From NCBI RefSeq assembly GCF_004916895.1, contig NZ_SNTZ01000001.1, forward strand, positions 156,263-220,262: 64,000 bases of DNA, written 5' to 3'. The notes beneath the pieces were generated by a model. It was not told where the DNA came from. It saw only the letters and a list, made by a program, of their open reading frames with translations, and searched no databases. Source of the DNA: Flagellimonas alvinocaridis (lineage in GTDB: Bacteria > Bacteroidota > Bacteroidia > Flavobacteriales > Flavobacteriaceae). Shown piece after piece: positions 17,226 through 25,800 of the stretch (the stretch's first letter is position 1; each line of letters opens with the position of its first letter). Both the position numbers and the translations under genes were made by a program.

Positions 17226-18134
17226 ATGGAACAAAGTAGTGTTTTTGATGTGATCATAATCGGCGGCAGCTATGCTGGTTTATCAGCAGCCATGGCCCTA
17301 GGTAGATCTTTAAAAAAAGTCTTGGTGGTAGATTCGGGCGAACCCTGCAATAAACCCACGCCCCATTCCCATAACTTCCTTACCCAAGACGGGAAGACCC
17401 CTTCGGAAATTTCATCCATTGCCCAACAACAAGTGTCACAATACAAGACCGTTCATTTTTATACGGATGTTGTCATTGAAGGAAAAAAAACAGCAGAAGG
17501 TTTTGAAATCAGCACCCAATCCGGTGAAAGGTTTGAGGGCAAGAAGTTGATTTTTGCCACAGGAGTGAAGGATAACATTCCCAATATCCCAGGATTTTCT
17601 GAATGTTGGGGAAAAACAGTCATCCATTGTCCTTATTGCCATGGATATGAATTTAAAGGCAAAAAAACTGGTGTTTGGGGCCATGTGGAAAGGGCATTTC
17701 ACTTGGCAGGTCTGGTCAACAACCTGACCGATGACCTTACCCTATTACCACATGGCGAAGACCAGCTTACCGTTGATCAAGCAAAAAAACTTCAACAACA
17801 CAATATTAAAATTGAAGAAGGTGAAATCCATAAGATAGAACACAAAAATGGAAACATTACCCACATTGTCTTAAAAAATGGCAAGAAACTTCTCTTCGAC
17901 GCCCTTTATGCCGCCATTCCTTTTGAGCAGCACTGTAAAACTCCAGAAACATTGGGTTGCGAGCTAACCGAGCAAGGATATCTTAAAATTGACGGGCTAC
18001 AACGAACCACCGTTCAGGGCATATATGCCTGTGGGGACAACACAAGCCCTATGCGCTCGGTAGCCAATGCCGTACAACAGGGGAATTTTGCTGGGGCGGT
18101 GGTCAATAAGGAACTGACCGAAGAAACTTTTTGA
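17226..18134 (+). CDS. Thioredoxin-reductase-like FAD oxidoreductase (CPYCHG type)
   Basis: A 302-residue flavoprotein: FAD-binding GGSYAGLSAAMALGR near the N-terminus, ATGVKDNIP, a redox CxxC in HCPYCHGYE at about residue 140, and a C-terminal FAD motif YACGDNTSPMRSVANAV. The CPYCHG(Y/W)E form, rather than the CATC of thioredoxin reductase, is shared with dithiol oxidases such as GliT and HlmI and with many bacterial homologues of unknown substrate. The central NAD(P)H domain lacks a clear GxGxxA motif (GVWGHVERAFHLA), so the donor or acceptor is uncertain. Divergent from the Fur-family gene and probably controlled by it. Confidence 0.85.
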   Translation: MEQSSVFDVIIIGGSYAGLSAAMALGRSLKKVLVVDSGEPCNKPTPHSHNFLTQDGKTPSEISSIAQQQVSQYKTVHFYTDVVIEGKKTAEGFEISTQSGERFEGKKLIFATGVKDNIPNIPGFSECWGKTVIHCPYCHGYEFKGKKTGVWGHVERAFHLAGLVNNLTDDLTLLPHGEDQLTVDQAKKLQQHNIKIEEGEIHKIEHKNGNITHIVLKNGKKLLFDALYAAIPFEQHCKTPETLGCELTEQGYLKIDGLQRTTVQGIYACGDNTSPMRSVANAVQQGNFAGAVVNKELTEETF

Positions 18135-18144
18135 ATAAAAGTGT

Positions 18145-18469
18145 ATGATTAGTATAAATTATAGCGGAGGGCTTCCACAGGCCTGCGAAGAGTTCCAAAG
18201 AAGACCGTCATATACGTTCTGGGCCATGGTCACCGATAATATGGGACTGGCAGCGTACTGTCTCAATATCCATCACAATTTTGAAAATCAAGTTCATGAT
18301 TTTCATGGAAAACCACCCCATTGAAAATGGTGGGACTTCATTTGAAATCAACCTGATAGTCACCATCCCGGATGAAATTGACATGGGAGATTATCATTGT
18401 GCCTTTTCCGTGACCGATGTAAGCGTATGGCAGAGTAGGACTTCCATTGACATAAAAATTGTGGAATAA
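18145..18469 (+). pseudogene. Broken DUF4625 gene fragment
   Basis: From ATG 18145 the frame encodes a DUF4625-like segment (ACEEFQRRPSYTFWAMVTDN, LNIHHNFENQVHDFHG) ending at a TGA at 18322. The family's C-terminal part continues one frame over (FEINLIVTIPDEIDMGDYH, CAFSVTDVSVWQ) to TAA 18467. Overlap near an A4CCACCCC run suggests a single-base frameshift. The usual lipoprotein signal and N-terminal third are missing, so the gene is both truncated and frameshifted. DUF4625 proteins are small exported Bacteroidetes lipoproteins of unknown role. Confidence 0.7.
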
Positions 18470-18479
18470 AACTACCTCC

Positions 18480-19175
18480 CTACGCAAAAATCCAATCTAT
18501 GACCAAAGGGGTTACAATAGCGGTAACAAGGCCATTTACGCAAAGTGCCAACCCGCTATAAACCCCTGAAAGTTCACTTTCTTCCAAAGCGCGTGCAGTG
18601 CCTATGCCATGCGATGCAGTTCCCAGAGCCGTGCCTATGGCCGTTTTACTGGTAATGCCCAAAAACTTAAGGATATAGATTCCGAAGGCATTGCCAAAAA
18701 TCCCAACGGCAATGACCACTCCTGCCGTGATGGATGGAACCCCACCGACTGACTTTGCAATTTCAATGGCTATGGGTGTAGTGACTGATTTTGGAGCCAA
18801 AGACCGCATCAATATTTCAGGAGCCTTAAGGGCCATCAGAATAAAAATTAAACTGAGTATACTACCAATACCTCCAACAAAAACGGCTATGCAAAAAGGC
18901 AACAAGTTGGATTTTATTTCATCCAACTTTTCATAAAATAGAACTCCAAGTGCCACCACTGAAGGCCCTAGAAAGAAACTGAGAAATTTTCCTCCACTGT
19001 CATAGGTCCCAAAATCCACATCAAAAACTGACAAGAGAAGTATAAGCACAAAAATGGTAACCAAAATAGGAGTTGTCAAAGCCCATTTCACCTTCTTATG
19101 TATACCTTGGGCTAAAAAATATATGGCCAAGGTCAAAAACACCCAGACTACTGGTAAGGACAGAAAGGTTTTCAT
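18480..19175 (-). CDS. lrgB: LrgB-family membrane protein
   Basis: From ATG 19175 a protein of about 231 residues with seven or so hydrophobic segments and family signatures RSLAPKSVTTPIAIEIA, GGVPSITAGVVI and GTASHGIGTARALE. LrgB acts with LrgA in the inner membrane. The pair has been linked to murein hydrolase export control and, in several bacteria and plastids, to transport of pyruvate or glycolate/glycerate. The start overlaps the lrgA stop by 4 bp (ATGA); longer in-frame extensions would lie inside lrgA. Confidence 0.92.
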   Translation of the reverse strand: MKTFLSLPVVWVFLTLAIYFLAQGIHKKVKWALTTPILVTIFVLILLLSVFDVDFGTYDSGGKFLSFFLGPSVVALGVLFYEKLDEIKSNLLPFCIAVFVGGIGSILSLIFILMALKAPEILMRSLAPKSVTTPIAIEIAKSVGGVPSITAGVVIAVGIFGNAFGIYILKFLGITSKTAIGTALGTASHGIGTARALEESELSGVYSGLALCVNGLVTAIVTPLVIDWIFA

Positions 19176-19507
19176 TTCTTCTGCAGTTTTTCTTGAATAA
19201 ATGCTGTGAGGTAAAGTGTTAGTATTGTACTTCCCAAAACCGCCAAACCAATGGAGAACCAATGTGCTTTAATGGTCTCAAAATGTACCATCAACCCTAC
19301 ACCATAAGGCACAAAAAACAGGACCAAATATTTCAGTAGTTTATCAGAAGCCGGTTTCACCATTTCCAACTTGATGAGTTTAAATTTCAATGCCAGAAAT
19401 ATCAATACCATTCCGATGATGTTCCCTGCTATGGGAACCTTAAAAATGTAATTCACAAATTCTCCAAGAATGAGAAAAAGAAAAATAATGGTTAAGGATT
19501 TGAGCAT
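19172..19507 (-). CDS. lrgA: LrgA/CidA-family holin-like protein
   Basis: A 111-residue protein with four predicted transmembrane helices and the family pattern VPIAGNIIGMVLIFLAL, then LLKYLVLFFVPYGVGLM. LrgA is the small partner of LrgB. The 4-bp overlap with lrgB shows coupled translation. LytTR regulators control lrgAB in other bacteria; one lies 13 kb away in this window, but no link is visible. Confidence 0.9.
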   Translation of the reverse strand: MLKSLTIIFLFLILGEFVNYIFKVPIAGNIIGMVLIFLALKFKLIKLEMVKPASDKLLKYLVLFFVPYGVGLMVHFETIKAHWFSIGLAVLGSTILTLYLTAFIQEKLQKK

Positions 19508-19589
19508 TCCATCATCGATTTAGGCTGAAATTTAAGGCTTCATGATGTAATCCTACATACAAAAGCAAAATTTTGTACTCCGGAATGAA

Positions 19590-19623
19590 AAAATCCCAGT
19601 AGACTTAAGTCTACTGGGATTTT
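19590..19623 (-). terminator. Perfect palindromic terminator downstream of tRNA-Leu
   Basis: A 34-bp perfect palindrome (arm AAAATCCCAGTAGACTT and its complement) flanked by A and T runs. It begins 6 bp past the 3' end of the tRNA and would work in either direction, also insulating lrgAB from the right. Confidence 0.85.
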
Positions 19624-19629
19624 GGGAAG

Positions 19630-19711
19630 TACCTTGGGTGGGAATCGAACCCACACGTCCGAAGACACTGGATTTTGAATCCAGCGCGTCTACCAGTTCC
19701 GCCACCAAGGC
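19630..19711 (-). tRNA. tRNA-Leu (anticodon CAA)
   Basis: On the minus strand the sequence folds into a full cloverleaf: acceptor GCCTTGG with CCAAGGT, D-arm containing GGCGGAACTGGTAGACG, anticodon stem CTGGA/TCCAG with loop TTCAAAA (anticodon CAA, reading UUG), short variable arm, and T-arm GTGGGTTCGATTCCCAC. CCA is not encoded. The enlarged variable region and 82-nt length fit a class II leucine tRNA. Confidence 0.96.
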
Positions 19712-19738
19712 ATTTGTGGTGTTTTTCAAAATGGACTG

Positions 19739-19771
19739 CAAAGCTAAAAAAATAATTTAATTCCCCACCAA
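19739..19771 (-). promoter_or_regulatory. Promoter of tRNA-Leu
   Basis: Minus strand: TTG (complement of 19769-19771), 22-bp spacer, TAGCTTTG (complement of 19739-19746), matching the Bacteroidetes promoter and ending 27 bp before the mature tRNA. Confidence 0.6.
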
Positions 19772-19812
19772 AAAATACTTGTATTTATCCTTTAGCAACC
19801 CAAATTAATTTT

Positions 19813-19820
19813 TAAATTTG
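19813..19820 (+). promoter_or_regulatory. -7 promoter element of prs
   Basis: TAAATTTG matches TAnnTTTG exactly, 51 bp upstream of prs. The -33 region is weak (TTAG near 19792). Confidence 0.5.
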
Positions 19821-19871
19821 CACCTCTTTATCAGAAAGCATCGTTAAAAAGCTAGACAACAAGAGTTTGCA

Positions 19872-20813
19872 ATGGCCTATCAAGTTCCTGAACCCAAAAT
19901 TTTCGCATGTACCCAAAGTATTGAACTTGGCAGAAAAATAGCTGCTTCATACGGTGCTGATTTGGGAAAGATACAGTTTTCCAGATATAGCGATGGGGAA
20001 TTCCAGCCTTCATTTGAGGAATCTATTCGTGGGGCACGTATTTTTATTATTGGTTCCACCAATCCTAGTTCGGAAAACTTAATGGAAATGTTGTTGATGT
20101 TGGATGCCGCCAAAAGAGCTTCCGCAAGACACATTACCGCAGTGATGCCTTATTTTGGTTGGGCCAGACAAGATAGAAAAGATAAGCCCAGAGTACCCAT
20201 AGCCGCAAAGTTGGTGGCCAAGATGTTGGAAACGGCGGGAGCTACAAGGATCATTACCATGGACCTTCATGCAGACCAAATCCAAGGCTTTTTTGAAAAG
20301 CCCGTAGATCATCTGTTTGCTTCCACGCTATTCCTTCCTTATTTAAGGAGCCTCAATTTGGATAATCTTTGCATTGCTTCCCCAGATATGGGAGGATCCA
20401 AAAGGGCTTATGCTTATTCCAAGGCATTGGAGTGCGATGTAGTTATCTGTTACAAGCAGCGGGCCAAGGCCAATGTCATCTCCCACATGGAACTTATAGG
20501 GGATGTTCAGGGCAAAAATGTGGTTTTGGTAGATGATATGGTGGATACCGCTGGTACGCTTACCAAAGCAGCGGACCTTATGATAGAGCGTGGGGCCGAA
20601 AGTGTTCGTGCGGTTACCACACACGGATTGCTGTCCGGCAATGCTTACGAAAGAATAGAGAACTCAAAGTTGACGGAACTGATCATTACGGATTCAATTC
20701 CCGTTGACCATAAACAGAATAAAATAAAGGTATTGAGCTGTGCCGACCTTTTTGCAGACGTTATGCATAGAGTGCACCACAACACCTCAATATCTTCCAA
20801 GTTTTTAATGTAA
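19872..20813 (+). CDS. prs: Ribose-phosphate pyrophosphokinase
   Basis: A 313-residue enzyme of normal length that transfers pyrophosphate from ATP to ribose 5-phosphate, giving PRPP for nucleotides, histidine and tryptophan. Visible signatures include FSRYSDGEFQPSFEESIRG, the ATP flexible-loop region FGWARQDRK, the DLHADQIQGFF signature and the PRPP-binding loop VVLVDDMVDTAGTL. It heads the prs-rplY-pth arrangement common in Flavobacteriaceae; rplY follows after 19 bp. Confidence 0.97.
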   Translation: MAYQVPEPKIFACTQSIELGRKIAASYGADLGKIQFSRYSDGEFQPSFEESIRGARIFIIGSTNPSSENLMEMLLMLDAAKRASARHITAVMPYFGWARQDRKDKPRVPIAAKLVAKMLETAGATRIITMDLHADQIQGFFEKPVDHLFASTLFLPYLRSLNLDNLCIASPDMGGSKRAYAYSKALECDVVICYKQRAKANVISHMELIGDVQGKNVVLVDDMVDTAGTLTKAADLMIERGAESVRAVTTHGLLSGNAYERIENSKLTELIITDSIPVDHKQNKIKVLSCADLFADVMHRVHHNTSISSKFLM

Positions 20814-20832
20814 ATCAATTTAATATATTACA

Positions 20833-21477
20833 ATGAAGTCAATTACAATCAAAGGATCCCAAAGAGAAAGCGTGGGCAAGGTATCTACCAAAGCCTTACG
20901 TAATGCTGGAAAGGTCCCTTGCGTGCTGTACGGAGGGGATACACCAATACACTTTTCAGCTGATGAAATTTCATTCAGAGATTTGGTCTATACACCCAAT
21001 GCACACACTGCTGTGATTGAGTTGGAAAACGGCCAAAAATTTGACGCGGTATTGCAGGACATTCAATTTCACCCTGTAACCGATAAAATTTTGCACATCG
21101 ATTTCTATCAATTGTTCAAGGACAAACCTGTTACCATGAACATCCCAGTTCGTTTGGAAGGAAATTCCCCTGGGGTACGAAATGGTGGACGTTTGTTGTT
21201 CAGAAAGAGAAAACTATCCATCAAGGCATTGCCAGAGTTGCTGCCTGATTTTATTACTGTGGATATTTCCAAACTAAGGATAGGTGGAACAATTGCGGTT
21301 GAAACCATCTTGAATGACGATTATTCCATCCTCCACCCAGATAGTACCGCAATTGTACAGGTGAAAGCATCCAGAACTTCAGTTGATGAAGTGGAAGATG
21401 AGGATGAAGAAACAGAAGAAGGCGCTGAAGCCGCAGCTGAAGGTGGCGACGCCCCAGAAGCTGAAGCTACAGAATAG
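20833..21477 (+). CDS. rplY: 50S ribosomal protein L25/Ctc
   Basis: A 214-residue long-form L25 (Ctc type). The 5S-rRNA-binding N-terminal domain covers about 1-90 ([34 protein letters not shown]); the C-terminal TL5-like beta domain runs to about 185; then comes a very acidic Glu/Ala-rich tail. It binds 5S rRNA in the large subunit. Lies 19 bp after prs and ends in a strong terminator. Confidence 0.96.
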   Translation: MKSITIKGSQRESVGKVSTKALRNAGKVPCVLYGGDTPIHFSADEISFRDLVYTPNAHTAVIELENGQKFDAVLQDIQFHPVTDKILHIDFYQLFKDKPVTMNIPVRLEGNSPGVRNGGRLLFRKRKLSIKALPELLPDFITVDISKLRIGGTIAVETILNDDYSILHPDSTAIVQVKASRTSVDEVEDEDEETEEGAEAAAEGGDAPEAEATE

Positions 21478-21501
21478 TTTCTTATCCAATAATAGATTAC
21501 A

Positions 21502-21546
21502 AAGCATCCCATTCGCGATTGAGCAAATAATGGGATGCTTTTGTAT
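21502..21546 (+). terminator. Rho-independent terminator after rplY
   Basis: A perfect 12-bp stem (AAGCATCCCATT at 21502-21513, complement at 21529-21540) followed by a T-rich run. The T-run overlaps the pth promoter's -7 element. Confidence 0.9.
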
Positions 21547-21551
21547 TTTTG
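21519..21551 (+). promoter_or_regulatory. Promoter of pth
   Basis: TTG at 21519-21521, 22-bp spacer, TATTTTTG at 21544-21551, ending 19 bp before ATG 21570. It is embedded in the loop and right arm of the rplY terminator. Confidence 0.55.
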
Positions 21552-21569
21552 GACAAACACATAATCTAG

Positions 21570-22199
21570 ATGATCAGGTTTATAAAAACATGGTTTGCCA
21601 AAAAACAACCCCTGATACAAGAGACAGATTCCATGAAAAAATTCCTTATAGCCGGACTGGGAAACATTGGATCCGAATATGAAGAAACCCGTCACAACAT
21701 TGGGTTCAAAGTGTTGGATTTTTTGGCTGAACAGGAAAGCTTCTCTTTTGAAAGTGCCAAATTAGGCGCTGTGGGTACATTTAAACACAAAGGAAAAAGT
21801 GTTCTGTGCCTTAAGCCTTCCACCTACATGAACTTAAGTGGAAAATCCGTAAACTACTGGATGGAAAAGGAGAAAATTCCTTTGGAAAATGTTCTCATTA
21901 TTACTGACGACATCAATCTTCCCTTTGGTACCATCCGCCTAAAAACCAAAGGCAGCGATGGGGGGCATAACGGATTAAAAGATGTACAGAACACACTACA
22001 AACTTCCCAATACAACCGTTTCCGATTTGGGGTCGGGGCAGAATTCAGTAAGGGAAAACAAGTGGACTATGTTTTGGGCCAATGGAACGATGAAGAGCGC
22101 AAAGCTCTACCCGAACGTTTGAAGAAATCGGCCGAACTTGTACTTTCTTTTGTGTTTTCCGGAGTAAAAAACACCATGAACCAATTCAACGGCTCCTAA
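21570..22199 (+). CDS. pth: Peptidyl-tRNA hydrolase
   Basis: Cleaves peptidyl-tRNAs that drop off ribosomes. Motifs: GLGNIGSEYEETRHNIGF with the catalytic His, STYMNLSGKSV, DDINLPFG with the catalytic-triad Asp, and GSDGGHNGLKD. ATG 21570 gives 209 residues with a ~21-residue N-terminal extension often seen in Bacteroidetes; ATG 21633 gives the minimal enzyme. The stop abuts, with no gap, the stop of the converging lipoprotein gene. Confidence 0.96.
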   Translation: MIRFIKTWFAKKQPLIQETDSMKKFLIAGLGNIGSEYEETRHNIGFKVLDFLAEQESFSFESAKLGAVGTFKHKGKSVLCLKPSTYMNLSGKSVNYWMEKEKIPLENVLIITDDINLPFGTIRLKTKGSDGGHNGLKDVQNTLQTSQYNRFRFGVGAEFSKGKQVDYVLGQWNDEERKALPERLKKSAELVLSFVFSGVKNTMNQFNGS

Positions 22200-22886
22200 T
22201 CAGTTCACCTTAAACTCAAACACTCCAGAATCCGAAGTATTTCCTTCTTCATCTGTGGTAATTATTTTCCAGTAATACGTAATCCCGGAGGTAACGCTTA
22301 CATTAAATTCTGTGGTAGCTGTTTCAACTTCACCCAAAGAGGTGGTTGGCGGATTCTGGTCTGAGAAAAATACTTCAAAGGAAACAATATCTCCCTCCAC
22401 GTCTGCACCTAACCATTCCAAAGTTACTTCGTTGGCGATATCCTTCAATACGGTTGAACCGGAAATAGGAGACACCGCTTGAGCCGGAAATGGCGCATAG
22501 GTTGTTTGGGAGCCCGCATTATAGAACAACCATGTTTCACTGCTTACCACTTGATCGGACTGGTTGTTCGTAGATGATACAGACCACGCAAAAGGTGTTC
22601 CCTTGGCTATTGATAAACTAGCTGATGTAGCAGCTGTTGATATGGTCTGGGGAACATTGGTCTCTAAGTTTACCACATTCAGGGTATAGCTACTAGTATT
22701 GGCCGAAGCCATCCATCGAAAGGTAACCTGACTTAGATTTTCACTGACACTCACTCCAGTTGTACATTCTGAGTTTTCATCAGGAAACACAAGTTCCGCC
22801 GCTTCCGGGATTGAAGGTCCATCATCACCTCCTCCACAGGAAACCAACAAAACAAGCATTGATATACCTATAAAAAGCCGCTTCAT
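22200..22886 (-). CDS. Putative lipoprotein with fibronectin/Ig-like domains
   Basis: A 228-residue protein with a short signal and lipobox (LVLLVSC, then GGGDDG). Two beta-sandwich repeats follow, of the type seen in flavobacterial surface lipoproteins (VTFRWMASANTSSYTLNV, VTLEWLGADVEGDIVSFEVFF, YYWKIITTDEEGNTSDS). Such domains usually mediate binding. It overlaps the metalloprotease gene by 4 bp (ATGA), so both are co-translated; the lipoprotein may anchor, chaperone or inhibit the protease. That role is inference. Confidence 0.8.
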   Translation of the reverse strand: MKRLFIGISMLVLLVSCGGGDDGPSIPEAAELVFPDENSECTTGVSVSENLSQVTFRWMASANTSSYTLNVVNLETNVPQTISTAATSASLSIAKGTPFAWSVSSTNNQSDQVVSSETWLFYNAGSQTTYAPFPAQAVSPISGSTVLKDIANEVTLEWLGADVEGDIVSFEVFFSDQNPPTTSLGEVETATTEFNVSVTSGITYYWKIITTDEEGNTSDSGVFEFKVN

Positions 22887-25800
22887 TTTTTTATCAATTT
22901 AAATCCTTCCTTAATCTCTTCTGCTTCAACTTGAAGATAGTATGTGCCACGAGGCAGTTCCGAGAAGTCCATTTCCAAGCTTCTACCGGTCGCATTTTTA
23001 ATGTGACTCATCACCAACCTACCATTGGAGGAAAATACTTTTATGGATACGGAACCCACATACCCATTCAGGTATACCTGAGCCATACTTTCCACAGGAT
23101 TTGGGAACAAAACAGGTTGTAGGGTATTCAATATGGTTTTCTCCACCACGCCTTGGCATGGAAGGTCCGTATATACCTTTAAGGTATTCCGGCCCTCCTT
23201 TAAGGGTAACTCAATTTTGGAATTTTCCGTTTGTGTGGCCAATCCGTTCAGTTCAACCGTGTAGAAATTGCCACCATCCATTGTAAGTTCCAAAAAGCCA
23301 TTCTCTACAATGGCATCCACATCCAAAACATCAGGTTCGGATACAACAATAGTAAAACAAGCTTCCCTGTACGTAATGAGTCCACTGGTTCCGGTAATAC
23401 AAAGCGAATACGTTCCAGCGCTTAAATTTTGAAAGGTATGGGTATCCGTAAAATCCATACTTACCGGAGTTCCACCTCCATCCAAAACAGCTGAATATGC
23501 TATCGCCGTATCCGTTGCGGTCACGACCACTGAGCCATCGTTATTGCTCCTACAGGTCTCACTTGTTATCTCAACTTCAAAATTATCAGCAGCAAAACGG
23601 TAGACTGCACACCCATTGGTATCTACCTCCACGCCTTTTGGCGTTCCCAAGCAAAGGTCATCCCCATCATCAAAAACCCCATCTTCGTCCTCGTCCGGTC
23701 TAAAGTTTCCTTCCACACAAATTTCCAAGGAAAAAGCAATAAGCTCACCCCCATCACTAGAAGCATTGTCTTTTACTTCCAATACCCATTCCCCTAAAAT
23801 GGATTCCCCCTTGAGCGATGCCAAAGAACCCAATGGTGCTACCGTACCAGTGATTGCGGGATTACCAGCACATACAATAGGGACTCCATCGTCATCAAAA
23901 ACTGCGTTGATATTATTCAATCCTCCACATGTACTGGAAATTAGTGCAACCCGAGTTCCTTCGGGCGATATCAGGGTCACCATTAAATCTTCCAAATAGG
24001 TATGGTTCAATTCTAAATTTACATTGATATCAGAAACGGGTAAATCCTCAAAAAACTGTATGGATGAAGTAACTGTTGGGGTACCTACATTGGAAATCTC
24101 CAAAGGCAGACCTTTTGATTCAAAGGTTTTACAATTTACTTGTGTTGTGGTAAAACTGAATGGTGTTCCAAACGTACCCACGCCACAATCGTTACTTGGG
24201 CGCACTCTCCAAAAATACTCGGTAAGCCCTTCTAAATTGGCTGGCTTGTAAAAATTAAAGGGACCCGATGCAGATTCGATCACGTTGGAAAATGCAACAT
24301 CAGTGGCAATCTGCACATCATAATTGGCATACAAGGGGTTGGCCTGCCATTCCAATAGAGCGTTCAATGAAACATCGGCCTGGACATTGGATGGCGATAC
24401 CAAAACAACATCCGCAAAAGTTGCATCCTCTATCGTAAGAGATAAAATTACATCCTTGGTCACCGATGTTGAAGTCGATGTAACTGTGATATCATAAACT
24501 CCTGGAGCAACACTCCCTGTGTTGGAAAGAGTTAAATCCACCGATGTGGCATCGGTACTTGTATTCGTTGGGGAAAAAACCGCTGTTAATCCCACGGGTA
24601 CATCAGCAGAAAAGGTAGAATTCTCACTAAACCCCGAAAAAGTCCTGTAGGTGAAAGGAATTACTATATCATTAGGTTGGCATACCACATAAGACAATTC
24701 GGCAAAATCCAAAACCACTTCCGATTCTTCAATGGTAAAATTTGAAGCATTGACCGCAAAGAAAATATTATCACTGGCCTTTACCATGATACGGGCCGTT
24801 GAGGTTACGTTTCCGGGAAGAAGCACTTCCTCTACCCCATCATTAAGGACATCATTGGCCAAGGCAATAGGAAAAGTGACACCTCCATCCAAAGAAAGAA
24901 AGATGTCCACCGTCTGGGCATCAACAGGCAAAATATTGGTATTGGCGACATCCCAAGTAATTTCTTGGATAGATCCCGCAGCATATGTTTCAGCAGCGGC
25001 CTGTGAGGTTACCACAAAAGGGCCTGCAGCTTTGATCACATGAACATCCAAAACATCCGAGATAACCTGCCCCCCTCCAGATGCATTGTCCCGTACTGTA
25101 CAAGCAAAGCTCAAGGTTCTTTCAATTTCTGATACCGTCTCCCAAGCTTCGTTTTCTGCCGGCATGGTCTGCGTAAGGTTACCTTGAATAACTTCGGATA
25201 ACCGTGGAAAATATCTTTTTGGGTCTGGGGAAGGTGGTGAAGACCTAAAATTGGCCCCACTGGGGTTGGTTGGCCCAAAGGTATTGGTGGTTACCACACC
25301 ATTGTTAATCTGCTCCCAAGTATAGGTAAGCACATCCCCAACATCTGGATCAGTGGCATTCCCTTCCAATACAAAAGCAGTACCTTTCGGAATTATAAAG
25401 TCATCTACAGGAGATAATACTGGAGGTGAATTGGTAAGCGCTGTTGTTTGGGCACAAGTTGTGGATTGCACATAATTCGATATTTGAAGAATGCTATAGT
25501 AATGAAAATAGTCGTCCCCATTGGGAGCTACATCGTTTCCATCAACAATGCCCGCATATCCCATAATGGTTGTTCCACTTGCAGGTTCTGCTTGAACACC
25601 TGTTCCCTCTGATTCAAAAGACCAAGTATGGTTGGCTCCAAATTGATGCCCCAATTCGTGCGAAACAAAATCCAAATCAAAAACATCTCCTTGTGGTTCA
25701 AAAGCTGAAGAAAATGCACTTCCCTTTTGATTATCCACACACACGGCTCCTATAAAACCAGCATTGCCATTGTTTTGTGCAACCGAAGACACCTTGTTGA

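Noticed and set aside
5784..19507. The orphan LytTR regulator as controller of lrgAB in this window.
   Set aside because: The genes are 12-13 kb apart and no LytTR-type direct repeat is visible upstream of lrgA, so the link rests only on analogy.
19553..19741. A 62-codon minus-strand frame.
   Set aside because: It runs straight through the tRNA-Leu gene and its terminator palindrome.
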